Shown here in pieces: positions 53,542 through 63,288 of a DNA stretch of 64,000 nucleotides. The notes beneath the pieces are model-generated. The model saw only the letters and a list, made by a program, of their open reading frames with translations. It searched no databases and was not told where the DNA came from. The position numbers were made by a program, and so were the translations under genes. Positions within the stretch are counted from its first letter, which is position 1. Each line of letters opens with the position of its first letter. Source of the stretch: Blattamonas nauphoetae (Eukaryota; Preaxostyla; Oxymonadida); NCBI GenBank assembly GCA_033064195.1, contig JARBJD010000165.1, positions 97,119-161,118 of the forward strand, in the 5' to 3' direction.

Positions 53542-54259
53542 CACATCATTGTGGTGAAATGAATGATGTAATATGCTTCTCTTTTCTCATTGAGAGTGAT
53601 AGATACTGTGAAGAGAAGAGAACGATGACGGTTCGGAGAAAGGATGGCATGGGTCCAGTGTGTCTGGTGGTGATATGTCCCCAATATTCGATCATCTGAG
53701 GATTGGAACATACAAAATCGATCTATTTCCTTCTTGTCATCTCTTTTCCCTAAAATAGCGAGAGGTGAAACAGTCAATGGAGGATAAGCTATTCAAAAAA
53801 GTGAGGCTCTTATCAGAAATCCTGGAGAACTATCACTTCACAGGACATGAAGGTTCTCTATTTTTTGAAAATAGTCAGTTTTGCACAATATTTCGTCAAA
53901 AACACATAATTTTACAAAAAATACATCCATAGAGTGAAAAAAGTGATTTTTATTTTGATCAACCTTGATCGGATGAATGGAAACTTTTCATGCCTTTTTT
54001 TCGGTTTTGTCACTTCTACACCTTCTCTGGGGATCTCATCATGACCACAGATGAACACGATATTGTGACACCTTCCATATTTCTTCAGAAATCCACCGCC
54101 AGACACATTGAACCCGTTGAGCCAGACACATTTCAAAACCACCAGACACAATGAACCCATGCCGAAAGGATAACAGACTTGAGATCTTCTGCTCCAGCGC
54201 GCGCGGACACGACAGGCAAGATGAGTGGCTGCGAGGAGTCCATGGCGATGGGTGCACAA

Positions 54260-54870
54260 CTAAGGAGCTGAGAGTGAAGCAAGTGGAAGATAAACTGAAT
54301 GACGACGATGGTTATTAAACTGGAGAGAACCACACGCTCGTTTGGATCGCCGGTGCCTGACAGCATTCTCTGCTGGTTGTCTTTCGTGATATCCAGCGCT
54401 GTATCCAGATCCTTCGCCTCTGTTTGGAGAGCGGATTGGTTGTTGCATTCGGAGCGATTCTGAGAGGGAAACGAAGAGAAGAATCATGAGCAGAGACTAG
54501 ATCACACCTGATTCGTTTGTGACATTTCCCTGTTGATCGAGAAGATGACTCTCCACTGAGAGATCGCGCTGTTCGACGGAGATGTCGGGCAGGGCCATTT
54601 CGTCCAGATCCACAAACCGTCCAAGAAAATAGCGGACAAGGTTCATCAGTTGCTCTCTGTCACTCTTTGATTCCTCCGCATACACCTCACGGTCGTCCTT
54701 GTTCACCGTCAGATGCGTCCGAGTCTCCAGGATCATTCCACCCTGTCCCAAAGACTCTTAACTGTTGGCGCTTGATGCGCGTGTGGTGTTGTCGAGTGAG
54801 TGATGTCTGCTGAGGGATCCTGTCTGAGGAGTGCCTGAATAGGAAGGTTTTCCGCTTGTATTGATTCATT
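54260..54870 (-). pseudogene. Cargo piece 1: coiled-coil/TM protein with an apparent intron
   Basis: Minus strand. From about 54751 MGQGGMILETRTHLTVNKDD, then DEMALPDISVEQRDLSVESH; an intron of about 46 nt fits at 54460-54505 (GTGATC...CCCTCTCAG), after which the frame reads ALQTEAKDLDTALDITKDNQ and a hydrophobic anchor (VVLSSLITIVVIQFIFHLL). A helical stretch before a membrane anchor recalls SNARE or similar tail-anchored proteins, but I cannot name it. Its intron indicates capture from host DNA. Confidence 0.4.
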
Positions 54871-54896
54871 CAATCGCTTTCAACGAATGGGCCAGT

Positions 54897-55600
54897 ACAT
54901 TTTGGGCATACATTCGGAATGTATGTCAAGATTCGGTATGTATGTCAAGCCCATCTGACGCAACATCACAATCAGATTCTGCAACAGCCATATATGCAAA
55001 ATGAAGAAAGGACATCAATACATACCATCACGGGGAGAAGAGTCGGTTGGAAATATTACTGGAAAGTTCTCGATCATTTGGATTCATTTTTGTGTCTTTC
55101 AATATCATGTGCTCAATCTGCTTTTTCTGAGGATATATTGTTATTGATCATGTTCAGAGGTGCTATAATGATAGAATATTGAGAAATTGAAACGAAGTTG
55201 CTGATAATCGGAGAAAAAAGTGACGATCTGTGACATCGGTGGATCGGGGTGTTGATGCTCTATTTCGAGTTGAGACCACTTCTAGTGGTGAGAAGAGCTT
55301 CAGATAGTTGGAATATATCGGAATATAGATCATAAATCGTACGTGAGTGATACACCAGATTTCAAGAAGATCTCATCTCTTTTTTCACACTTCTTTGGCA
55401 TTCATCTGCTTTCTATCACCTCCCCACAATATAATACATGGTGAAACGATGAATAAGTATGAAATTTGATCGAATTGGCACCAATATAAGGAGAGAAACT
55501 CATTTTTGTTTTGACATACATACCGAAGATCTTTGACATACATACCGAATTGACATACATACCGAAGCTTGACATACATACCCAATCCATGCCACATTTT
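54897..55600. mobile_element. Nested element with 17-bp iterons at its ends
   Basis: TTCGGTATGTATGTCAA and close variants occur twice at 54903-54950 and about four times, inverted, at 55512-55585. Between them is AT-rich DNA without a gene. The right end breaks the coiled-coil cargo piece after DVVKLQN. Probably a small non-autonomous transposon with iterated ends; no target duplication recognised. Confidence 0.45.
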
Positions 55601-55883
55601 GCAGCTTGACGACATCCTTCTCGAGATGTTTCGTCTTTGAACGTTCATCAAACAGTTCGTGTTCCCTCTGAGAGAGATGCTGCTGTTCTTTATGGATTTT
55701 GTCTACAAGTGCTCTATTCTGGTCTCGAATGGTTATTAGCCGCTTGTGGTGGCTTAGAAGCTTGCATAGATTTGGTGAGCTATTGGTTGACAACATCCCA
55801 ATGGCGACGACAATAGGTGTAGAATAGGATGAATGAGAACCTGTTGGAGCATGAGGCAATCCAATAACTCTGTTAAATTTCAT
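55600..55883 (-). pseudogene. Cargo piece 2: coiled-coil fragment
   Basis: Minus strand, LITIRDQNRALVDKIHKEQQ then HELFDERSKTKHLEKDVVKL, a strong coiled coil, cut by the nested element. Identity unknown. Confidence 0.4.
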
Positions 55884-56060
55884 CGGGTTGGGGAAAGAAC
55901 GAGATGTGATGGAACAAAGGTTTGATCACGTCGAAGACTGGATGAGAGAAGCATCAAGACATCAACTCTCTTGCACATTTGCACATCACACATTTCTCAC
56001 TCATCTCGATGTTTCGGAACCATTCAACCGTGTTTGAAGACAAAATGAAGCGTGGGAGAA

Positions 56061-56853
56061 TCAAGTGTTCGAAAAATGGTGGAAATTGAAGTCCACCGGC
56101 TCATTCCGCGCGTGGGTTGTTTTGATCTCCTGCTTCCATTGGCTCTTCATCCTCCGCCTTTTTGTCGTCTCCATCTCCATCTTCTTTAGCATTTCGCGAG
56201 CCATTCGTTGATCCTCCTCTTTCTCCTCATGTCGTCTTTTTTCCCTTTTCTTTCTCCTCTCCCTCTCTTCCTTCATCCGCTGTCCTTCCTCTTTCGTCTC
56301 TTCCTTCGAATCTCCAAACTCCTCAGGTGCATAATCACAAATCCCATTCTGCCCGGTTCCTTTCCTTCATGTGCAAAATCACTCGACCATCTTCGCTTCT
56401 CGTCAGATCTCTTCTGTTCCGTCTTATCCTTGCTTCTGTTTTGTTCACAATATCTGTCAGTCTCTTCTTCTACCGCTGTATAGCAGGTTTTGAGTTTTCT
56501 TTCACACGCTGCTCCTGCAATGCCTGTATCCGATCCTCCATTTCCTTCGCTTCACTGAACGGCTTTTCAGATCGATCGCCCACTTCAAACTCCTTATACC
56601 TCGCATTTGCCTTGTTTGGATCCTTCCTTTTCCACGTCGTAACCAGACTCTTCCAGTTCGGTACAGCCACCACGTCTGACCTCCCCTTGCGCTTCTCCCG
56701 CTCATTCGGCGTCTGCACAACCACCAACAAGCGCTGTCGTAGCTGACTGGACACTGATTTCGGAGAAAGCTGAACGGACAACGGCGAGCGCATCTCCTCC
56801 TCGTCTTCCTCTTCCCGGTTGTGCTTCAGCTTCATCTCGTTCAAAGGCTCCAC
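56061..56853 (-). pseudogene. Cargo piece 3: charged coiled-coil gene fragment
   Basis: Minus strand. Begins MEPLNEMKLKHNREEEDEEE, then VVAVPNWKSLVTTWKRKDPN and SEAKEMEDRIQALQEQRVKE; after frame changes the last part is GQRMKEERERRKKREKRRHE and ends NEPVDFNFHHFSNT at 56061. Highly charged helical protein. Frame changes may be introns or decay. Confidence 0.4.
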
Positions 56854-57162
56854 AATCCGCCGCTTATACCCTCGTTCTTTGCGCAGCTAGGCGTTCAGTT
56901 AGCCGATTCTGCATTGCACGATCTAACGAAGAAACAAGCAAGAGAAAGAGTAACAAGGCCAAACCGTGCTTGCATCAACAGTAAGATAAGTCTGCGACAC
57001 TAAAGAAACCGAATAAGAGCCGACAACTTCTTCAGCCACCTCATCCACTTCATTCTCCACATCGTGAAGGAACTTCTCTCGCTCTCACTATCAAAGAGTA
57101 TGATATAGAGTTGGATGCGAAAGGGACGATAAATTGAGAAGTATTTCTTTCAAATAGAGTGA

Positions 57163-57601
57163 ATCGAGAACCTTTGTGGAAATAATGCTAAAAGCTGAGA
57201 ATCAAAGAAAGATCCACAGGATCGTCCGATCACTGTTCGCCAGTCATTCACAAACACGCCAAATGTCTAAAAATGAAGAGAGAAAGAAGTAGTGATATAT
57301 GAAAGAAAGTGATCAAAAATGGAAAAAGAATGACAACGACCAAACTCGAACCCTGGTCCGAGCAGTGGAAGTCTTTCACTATAACCTGCTGAACTAAACA
57401 CGATCAAAAACTCCACAAAATTCAATCCCCTTGCTATGGAGATTCTTCCCCTCTGGCCGGTTTTTTTCCCCTCCCGATGAGTTTTTCCCCTCTCACTTAG
57501 TTTTTCCCCTCTGACTTAGTTCTTCCCCTCCGACTTAGTTTTTCCCCTCTGACCGAGTTTTTCCCCTCCAACTGTGTTCTTCCCCTCAGAATTGAGGTAC
57601 C
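57163..57601 (-). repeat. Right inverted repeat of the Mutator-like element
   Basis: Complement of the left arm with about eight iteron units. Arm identity is high, so the insertion is recent. Confidence 0.85.
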
Positions 57602-57612
57602 CAACTCTCCCG
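57602..57612. repeat. Target duplication, right copy
   Basis: CAACTCTCCCG, identical to 53110-53120. Confidence 0.9.
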
Positions 57613-57660
57613 TTCAATTTAACCTGCAAGGTGAGGTTCGCAATTTCATTTCACCCTTTT

Positions 57661-58740
57661 TATGACTCAATCCTCCTTGTTTGCATTCAAATATCATCCC
57701 TTCTCACATAAGATCCAAAGTGATCACGATAAAAAGGATGAAGAACAGAGTGAGATCAAAGGGATGGATTGAAAGGGAGACTGGGGCCTGAAGTGAATGA
57801 AAAAGAGTCGAGATGGAGAGAATGAATACGGAAGTCTTCTGAATCTGCATATCTCTGCACGAAACGCTGTCTGCGGAACATGATGAATGGAAATGCGAGG
57901 ATGGCAGGAGATGGGCATAAGGATGCGTAAAGTGGAAGAATATTTGTCAGATTTTGATATTAGTGACAGGCTGGGCGAGAGGAGAGTGGAAAGAAGACAG
58001 AGAAGAAAGAAAGAGCTAGATTTGGTTTGAAAGGAAAATAAGCGCGATGAAGACGGGAAGAAGAACAAAAACAGAAAGTTGATGAAAAGCAAACCATTTG
58101 TGAGAAAGCGGAGGAGGTTGAACGAAGAAAGTGGGAGAAGGACGTCGTATTCGACTGCGATCTGATTGATGCGATCCAATAAGCAGATGCTGATAAACAG
58201 AGAGACTTGGAAGAGAAAATAGTCATGAAACATGAATGGAAGAGGAGATAATCGGTGAAAAGAAGACGAGATATGACATTACGAAAGAAGAAATTGGATT
58301 GAAGAGAAAAGCGAGAATATGAAATATCTATTCAACAAATTTGTCTAGAAAGTGAAATACAGTTCCGTGTGGGTGACTCATGAGTGTGTACCGATTTTAA
58401 AGGAAATCTGTTGGACCATTTTGGAGGAAAGTGGAACAAAGTTGGAACTCCACAAGACTTGATCCTGAGTTTGGAACCATTTAAAAGAGAACCAAGATGG
58501 GAAAAATAGGAATCAAACCTCAAGAATTGATTTTGGCGATCTAGACGCAGAACAGGTTGGTTTGCTCGCATGGAGATGTCGATTCAAGGTGAGGCCAGTC
58601 ATTCGAACCGACATCGTTGTCGACCACTGACAATACCGCGAGATACAGGTTAAAAACATGAAAGAAATAAAGATTCCGACTTTTGAGAAGGATATGATGG
58701 ATGGATTGTATCTGAAGAACGACACACAAACATTTGCATA
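57661..58740. other. Right part of the foreign DNA, gene remnants only
   Basis: About 1.1 kb. A plus-strand run VDEKQTICEKAEEVERRKWE around 58075 is coiled-coil like but bounded by stops; the minus strand has a 169-codon open frame (57724-58233) rich in Leu/Ser/Phe that reads as its shadow. No convincing gene. Confidence 0.3.
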
Positions 58741-58744
58741 AAAA

Positions 58745-59488
58745 ATGAAGGACTACAACAATATCATACTGATTCCTTCAGCAGCAAGATTCGACGTAAT
58801 TCAACGAAGTTGTTTTTCAGTTCTCATCCATTCTCTTCAAATGGTTGGGAAAGTAACTCCTGAAAGCGCAAGAGCAAATCAGTACAATTGGGACGTCTGG
58901 CGAGACATCGTGGGAAGTTCCAGACTGACAACATGTTCAAGAATGGAAAGATGCATACAAAAGCACATCGTATTTGGTGGTTTTCTTTTTTGAACAATAA
59001 TCCCCATAAATTTGTCTTTTTGTCTCTTGTCTCAAATGTCAGATATGTGAACAAAATCATTCCCTGTGACATGAAGAAAGTATCAAGAGTTGCTCCTATC
59101 ACATTCATCAATTTTGAAGTCATCATCCTAAACGTCACATATGGTGTTCAATTCAATTCAATCACAGATTGCATCACTAATGTGGGACAAATGGCTTATT
59201 GATCATGTTCAGGACTACAATCCCAGTATGAAACAAAAGAAAGCCTTCAAGGATCAGATTTATCCAGTGTTTCTCCAAATGATTACTCAAGATCCAACGT
59301 ATTTATCGGAATACTGTACTCACTATTCAACTCACATATCAACAGAAGTTAATAGACTGAAAGCCAAAGCATTCAAAACAGTCACAGATGATGATATCAG
59401 TGGATACCAATCTGAAATGCCTGGATATTATCGATATGCCCAGTTGGACAGTTCTGGAATGGGAGCTATAGATCGAGCAGAAATGTGA
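58745..59488 (+). pseudogene. Polinton protein, unidentified, broken
   Basis: First gene of the right part. Recognisable pieces include QMVGKVTPESARANQYNWDV and VQDYNPSMKQKKAFKDQIYP, with TDDDISGYQSEMPGYYRYAQ near the end. It lacks the T-rich motif that precedes the other genes, in line with its 5' end lying at the border of the foreign DNA. Family unknown. Confidence 0.5.
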
Positions 59489-59508
59489 ATTTAAAAACAT
59501 TAATATAT

Positions 59509-59531
59509 ATTTTTTATTTTTATAGAAAGTG
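59509..59531 (+). promoter_or_regulatory. T-rich start motif before the 177-residue gene
   Basis: ATTTTTTATTTTTATAG, then ATG 59532. Confidence 0.6.
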
Positions 59532-60065
59532 ATGCAACCAATTCTAAGTTGTCAATTTACAAAACACACAAGTTCTTCTTCAGTACCAACATCAATCACC
59601 AACAATGTCATCATCGAGGATAGGAGCAAAGCTGGTGTAGATAATAGAGGATCGAAGATGGAGATGGAAAGAGTATGCTCTGAGCCTGTGGTCACTAATG
59701 AACGTGGAGCTTACGATCCACCACTAGAGACATATCCATCAGCTCCAATTCATAGCCGTTCAATCCCACTGCGAGAATATACATCAAATATTTCAGCATT
59801 CAAAGATCAACTACTGTTAGTGTACAAGAATGCATTCGCATGCGAAAAGAAACTACTGAATAATCTCATTGAACCTTCGAAGAAACTGATCACAAACCAA
59901 AGTGATTTATGTGCACTGATAGCAACACTCACTGGGATCAACGATGTGGTGATCGAACTGGATGATTTATCTGACAAGTGCTTATGTCTGAATAAACTCC
60001 CAATCTTTCGAACCATTTTCAAGATCCTCGTTGGTGGAAAAGATATGAGCAGGCTTCTGATTTGA
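59532..60065 (+). CDS. Polinton protein of 177 residues, unidentified
   Basis: Starts MQPILSCQFTKHTSSSSVPT. Disordered N-terminal half, helical C-terminal half (FKDQLLLVYKNAFACEKKLL, LIATLTGINDVVIELDDLSD). No motif that I recognise. Starts at ATG 59532; a GTG precedes it but eukaryotic use favours the ATG. It lies in the structural-gene half, so a virion role is possible. Confidence 0.55.
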   Translation: MQPILSCQFTKHTSSSSVPTSITNNVIIEDRSKAGVDNRGSKMEMERVCSEPVVTNERGAYDPPLETYPSAPIHSRSIPLREYTSNISAFKDQLLLVYKNAFACEKKLLNNLIEPSKKLITNQSDLCALIATLTGINDVVIELDDLSDKCLCLNKLPIFRTIFKILVGGKDMSRLLI

Positions 60066-60704
60066 TCCCAGTGATCCCAGTCGGATCTGATGTCACCAAA
60101 TACCTACAATACCATTTCGTTTCTTTCATTTCAAAAAAGTCTTCTTATATATGATATTTGAATGGAAAAAAGAGTAAAAAGGAAAATGGTCACTTCATAG
60201 ATGATGAAAATGCGAACTTTGGGTTCTGATGATTTCGTCAGTTCTTACTCAAAAATCACAAAAACAAATCGCAAATGCGATAGTATGCGTAATTTGATGG
60301 GATTTACTCACTGATTTTAGTCAATGAAGGGAATACATCGAAAATAGAAATGTTGGTGAATTTGATCGTGTGTGTTTTTGGGAAATAAGAGCTAACTGAA
60401 CGATAGAAGAGTATTATGTGAAAACAAGAAGTGAATTGAACATCATAGATGAAGTGATAATGTGAAAATCTCAAAGAAAAAGAGTTGAGATTTGATCTCA
60501 GTTAAAATTTGGGGACTGACATCAATTGATGTCAGTTTTACCTGTTTTGATGCCACCACTCAGATGCCTGGATATGAGTTTCGCCTACAATGAAGCATAC
60601 AACACTATTCTCAATTATGGCATTTCTCTGACGAAAGCTATACCCCGTTAGGGCAGAAATCTCTTCTGAGATTACTTCCTCGTTAAAATTATAAATGAAT
60701 TGTG
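60066..60704. other. Non-coding gap inside the Polinton
   Basis: About 640 AT-rich bases with no gene. Contains two hairpin-like stretches: ACTGACATCAATTGATGTCAGT near 60517-60538, a 22-bp perfect inverted repeat, and ACGAAAGCTATACCCCGTTAGG nearby without symmetry. Confidence 0.5.
60517..60538. repeat. 22-bp perfect palindrome in the Polinton gap
   Basis: ACTGACATCAATTGATGTCAGT reads the same on both strands. It could form a hairpin in RNA or bind a dimeric protein; it stands between two gene blocks. Confidence 0.7.
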
Positions 60705-60722
60705 TTTTTTATTTTTACATAA
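60705..60722 (+). promoter_or_regulatory. T-rich start motif before the first MAPG gene
   Basis: TTTTTTATTTTTACATAA directly before ATG 60723. Confidence 0.65.
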
Positions 60723-61067
60723 ATGGCACCAGGAAGTTTCAACAAACTCAAAAATATCGGCAAGCAATTCTTTCAATTCATCAAACCTCTAGCTTCAACA
60801 TTACTTCAAGTCGGTGGTGGATTGCTCTCTCAAACGAACAGTAAATTCGGACAAACAGCAGGTGGAATACTCAATGGATTAGGAGGAATGATGGACGTTT
60901 ATCAACAAAATAAGGCGATCAATCGAGCACCACAACAACAGATGATCGAGTACGAACCTCCACGAAATGGACGATACTCAATGACGATTTGCCACTCTCG
61001 TCCAATTCCAAAATTCAATTCAAAGGATAAACATTCACTAGTATTCGAATTTTTTATTTTTATTAAA
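60723..61067 (+). CDS. Small MAPG protein 1, possible minor virion protein
   Basis: Starts MAPGSFNKLKNIGKQFFQFI, an amphipathic helix, then ASTLLQVGGGLLSQTNSKFG and AGGILNGLGGMMDVYQQNKA: Gly-rich, hydrophobic. It resembles in character the membrane-active or internal minor capsid proteins of adenovirus-like elements (pVI/pX type), but that is an inference from composition and position just before the capsid gene. Confidence 0.5.
61050..61067 (+). promoter_or_regulatory. T-rich start motif before the second MAPG gene
   Basis: TTTTTTATTTTTATTAAA directly before ATG 61068. Confidence 0.65.
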
Positions 61068-61270
61068 ATGGCACCAGGTTGGTTATCAAAATTAGCAGGA
61101 GTCGGAAAAACAATTCTTCGTGGAGCTCCATTTCTGAATCTTATTCCTTTGTTGGACCACTGATTTCTAAGGTAGCACGGACAGGTATTGAAATGATCCC
61201 AGATGTGAAATCGGATCAGCAAATCCATGCGGAAAAGATGGCTCTGTATGAGCAAGCGATGAATGAATGA
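61068..61270 (+). CDS. Small MAPG protein 2, possible minor virion protein
   Basis: Starts MAPGWLSKLAGVGKTILRGA, so it shares the MAPG start and amphipathic helix with the gene before it; ends with a helical charged segment (QQIHAEKMALYEQAMNE). Probably a divergent tandem duplicate. Part of a broken element. Confidence 0.45.
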
Positions 61271-61368
61271 AACACAGCAGTTGCGAATAAACTCCGAGGA
61301 GAAATACTGAAACTAGAAGAAAAGCTGAAACCAAAGAAGAAGAAAGTCAAAAGAAATAAGCAACTATG

Positions 61369-61384
61369 TTTTTATTTTGATAAA
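61369..61384 (+). promoter_or_regulatory. T-rich start motif before the major capsid gene
   Basis: TTTTTATTTTGATAAA directly before ATG 61385. Confidence 0.65.
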
Positions 61385-63183
61385 ATGAACTCGCATATAA
61401 CACATCTGACAAACAAAAGAACAGGAGCATCATCATTGACTGGAAATACCACAGGAAGGATAGAATACACGAGAGATGACATGGGTCAAATTCAACAACA
61501 ACTCAGGTCCGAACATTTCATTAGTTACCTCATGAATGATGGAGCTCATAGTACTTCTATTCAAGAATTGAAACCATCAGAGAATGCACGATTCTACACA
61601 GAACAAGAGATAATCATTCCATTGACTGGTAATCAAGACATCTGTCAAATCGATGATTCCTTCATTACGTTCACGATGACAGCAACATTGAGACTCAATA
61701 ATTGGCAAACTACAGCTGGTAAGGTTGGTTCGTACATGAATGAGAGGATATTCATATTCGTTGGACTCAAACATTCGGCATCAATCTTTCGTGACCTCAC
61801 TGTTCTTCACAACAATCAAAGAATCATAAGCACAACAAACAATGATGTATCAATGGAGTCTCACATCTACAATATGATCAAACCGAAGAGTCAATTGGAG
61901 AATCGAAAACATTGTCACACACCTTGGCAGAATGCATGGAATCATGATGAATCGGTTGCTGGTGTTTATATTCCACTTTCGGATTTTCCAACGACGTCTG
62001 GAACAGGAGTGTTTCAAGACACAATCGATGTACCAATTCGTGTGTCAATCAATCTGGAAGATCTTCTCATTTTCTCAGGAATGACTGACTATCCAAGATG
62101 TCTCTTTGGAGATCTGAAATGGAGTGTTCACATGAACGAAGATGCATTTGTTTGTTGTTCTGTAAATCCTGAACTCACTTTGAAAGATACACTATCATCA
62201 CTCGTAACTGGAACAGCAGCAGCACCAACGATTAAAGCAGCAATTCTCAATTGCATTCAACATCGTCCATATTTCCCAACCAATCTTGTCACCTCATGCA
62301 CAAAGAACTTCGTTCAAATAGGTCAATCATTTCAGCAACCAACAGTTACAAAGGACATTGTTTGTTCAACAGCCAATGTCGTGACAACAGAACCAGAATT
62401 TGTGGATCAGTACATCTCATTGAACGTCACAAACTATCGGATTGATGATGTGTATTGCATGAGTGTTGGATACAAAATGAAAGATGGTGCGATAAAGAAA
62501 CTCATGGAGATGTATCAGAATCGTCCTGGAACAATTCCGGCAGAAAGATCTCATTCTATCCATTTCAGAAGACGCCAGCGGCAACAGGAATTGATTGTAC
62601 TCAGCAAATGGTTGTTGTGAATGCAAAGGATATTATGCTTCTCTTCCGTCATTACGACAATGAAGAATCGCTTCTACAATCCAATGCAGAAGAATATCCA
62701 GTGACTATGCAAAACAGGTATTATCCAGAACAACCGACTACAACTATTGGAGCTCGCTTCTATCAGTTCGCATTGTCAACTCTCAATCTCGATTCGTATC
62801 TGACTGTTCCTGATGATTTGGAGCGATCACTGACAGATTCTCTCGTTGAAGAGAAACTCACTGGTGACGGAACATATCCTCGTGAAACAATGACAAGAGT
62901 GCGACCGATTCATGACAACACTGACTTCCTTTTGTGCTTCTCAACACAGAGAAGTGGATGTCAAACGAACTGCAATGATTCCATCAGTTCAAAAGGAAAC
63001 ACTGCTGTCACTTTGAGATCACATCCAATCTATCAAGGTAATCTCGATACATACTATAATGTTTACAACCCAAGTCAAAGTGGTGGTGATATGACAACAT
63101 TTACATCCTCCAGCACCGATTCTAGCAACAACTGCAACCACATGGTGGGTATTACGATACAGTACTGGCAGACCAAAAGTTGA
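61385..63183 (+). pseudogene. Polinton major capsid protein (double jelly-roll), broken
   Basis: About 600 residues. Landmarks of Polinton capsid proteins in order: a start MNSHITHLTNKRTGASSLTG; FTMTATLRLNNWQT; IFVGLKHSASIFRDLTVLHN; VSMESHIYNMIKP; SVAGVYIPLSDFP; VPIRVSINLEDLLIF; YPRCLFGDLKWSVHM; later YYPEQPTTTIGARFYQFALS and a C-terminal strand region ending MVGITIQYWQTKS. The protein builds the icosahedral shell. Identification rests on family landmarks rather than on a search. Confidence 0.75.
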
Positions 63184-63268
63184 GTACTATCCGAATCACA
63201 CATTGAAATCATTGCATAAAGATTTTGGAATCTTGTAGAGACAAAACAGTAAAAGAAAAAATGATATT

Positions 63269-63288
63269 GTATTTTTATTTTTCTATAA
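63269..63288 (+). promoter_or_regulatory. T-rich start motif before the second capsid-like gene
   Basis: GTATTTTTATTTTTCTATAA directly before ATG 63289. Confidence 0.65.

Larger units (their letters stand above)
53121..57601. mobile_element. Mutator-like element (4.48 kb) carrying gene pieces, Pack-MULE type
   Basis: Ends GGTACCTCAATT...AATTGAGGTACC, with CAACTCTCCCG on both sides (53110-53120 and 57602-57612), an 11-bp target duplication (9 bp if the ends are taken as GGGTACC). Long inverted repeats of about 420 bp (53121-53541, about 57163-57601). 9-11 bp duplications with long inverted repeats are the Mutator signature. No MURA-type transposase is visible. The interior holds gene-like pieces on the minus strand, one with an apparent intron, and a nested element near 54.9-55.6 kb. 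That is the make-up of Pack-MULEs, which pick up host gene segments. Confidence 0.85.
52863..57660 (+). pseudogene. Host-type gene piece interrupted by the Mutator-like element
   Basis: The frame MPGFTIVDNMRRPFCTSFLS ... VRFCFLSSLMFIEIIRADGG ... TEILSVNPSLILSSTLP runs into the element at 53121 and resumes in phase with FNLTCK after the 11-bp duplication at 57602-57612. GTGAGG follows FNLTCK, so an intron may start at about 57631. Identity unknown. The insertion would disrupt it. Confidence 0.4.
48960..58740. other. Foreign DNA, about 9.8 kb, inside the Polinton
   Basis: Polinton-style gene order, AT-rich codon use and the T-rich start motifs stop at 48925 and resume only from about 58.75 kb. 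Between them lie a GC-rich minisatellite, an interrupted host-type frame, a Mutator-like element and other non-Polinton DNA. The exact borders and any duplicated target are not visible to me. 48960-49900 itself shows no gene (short frames only). The alternative is an assembly join or two Polinton fragments with host DNA between. Confidence 0.6.

Noticed and set aside
53121-57601. Retroelement with long terminal repeats
   Set aside because: The repeats are inverted, not direct, and the target duplication is 9-11 bp, which fits Mutator-type DNA transposons.
57724-58233. Minus-strand 169-codon Leu/Phe/Ser-rich frame suggesting a membrane protein
   Set aside because: Antisense of a Lys/Glu-rich coiled-coil-like plus strand; such shadows always look hydrophobic.
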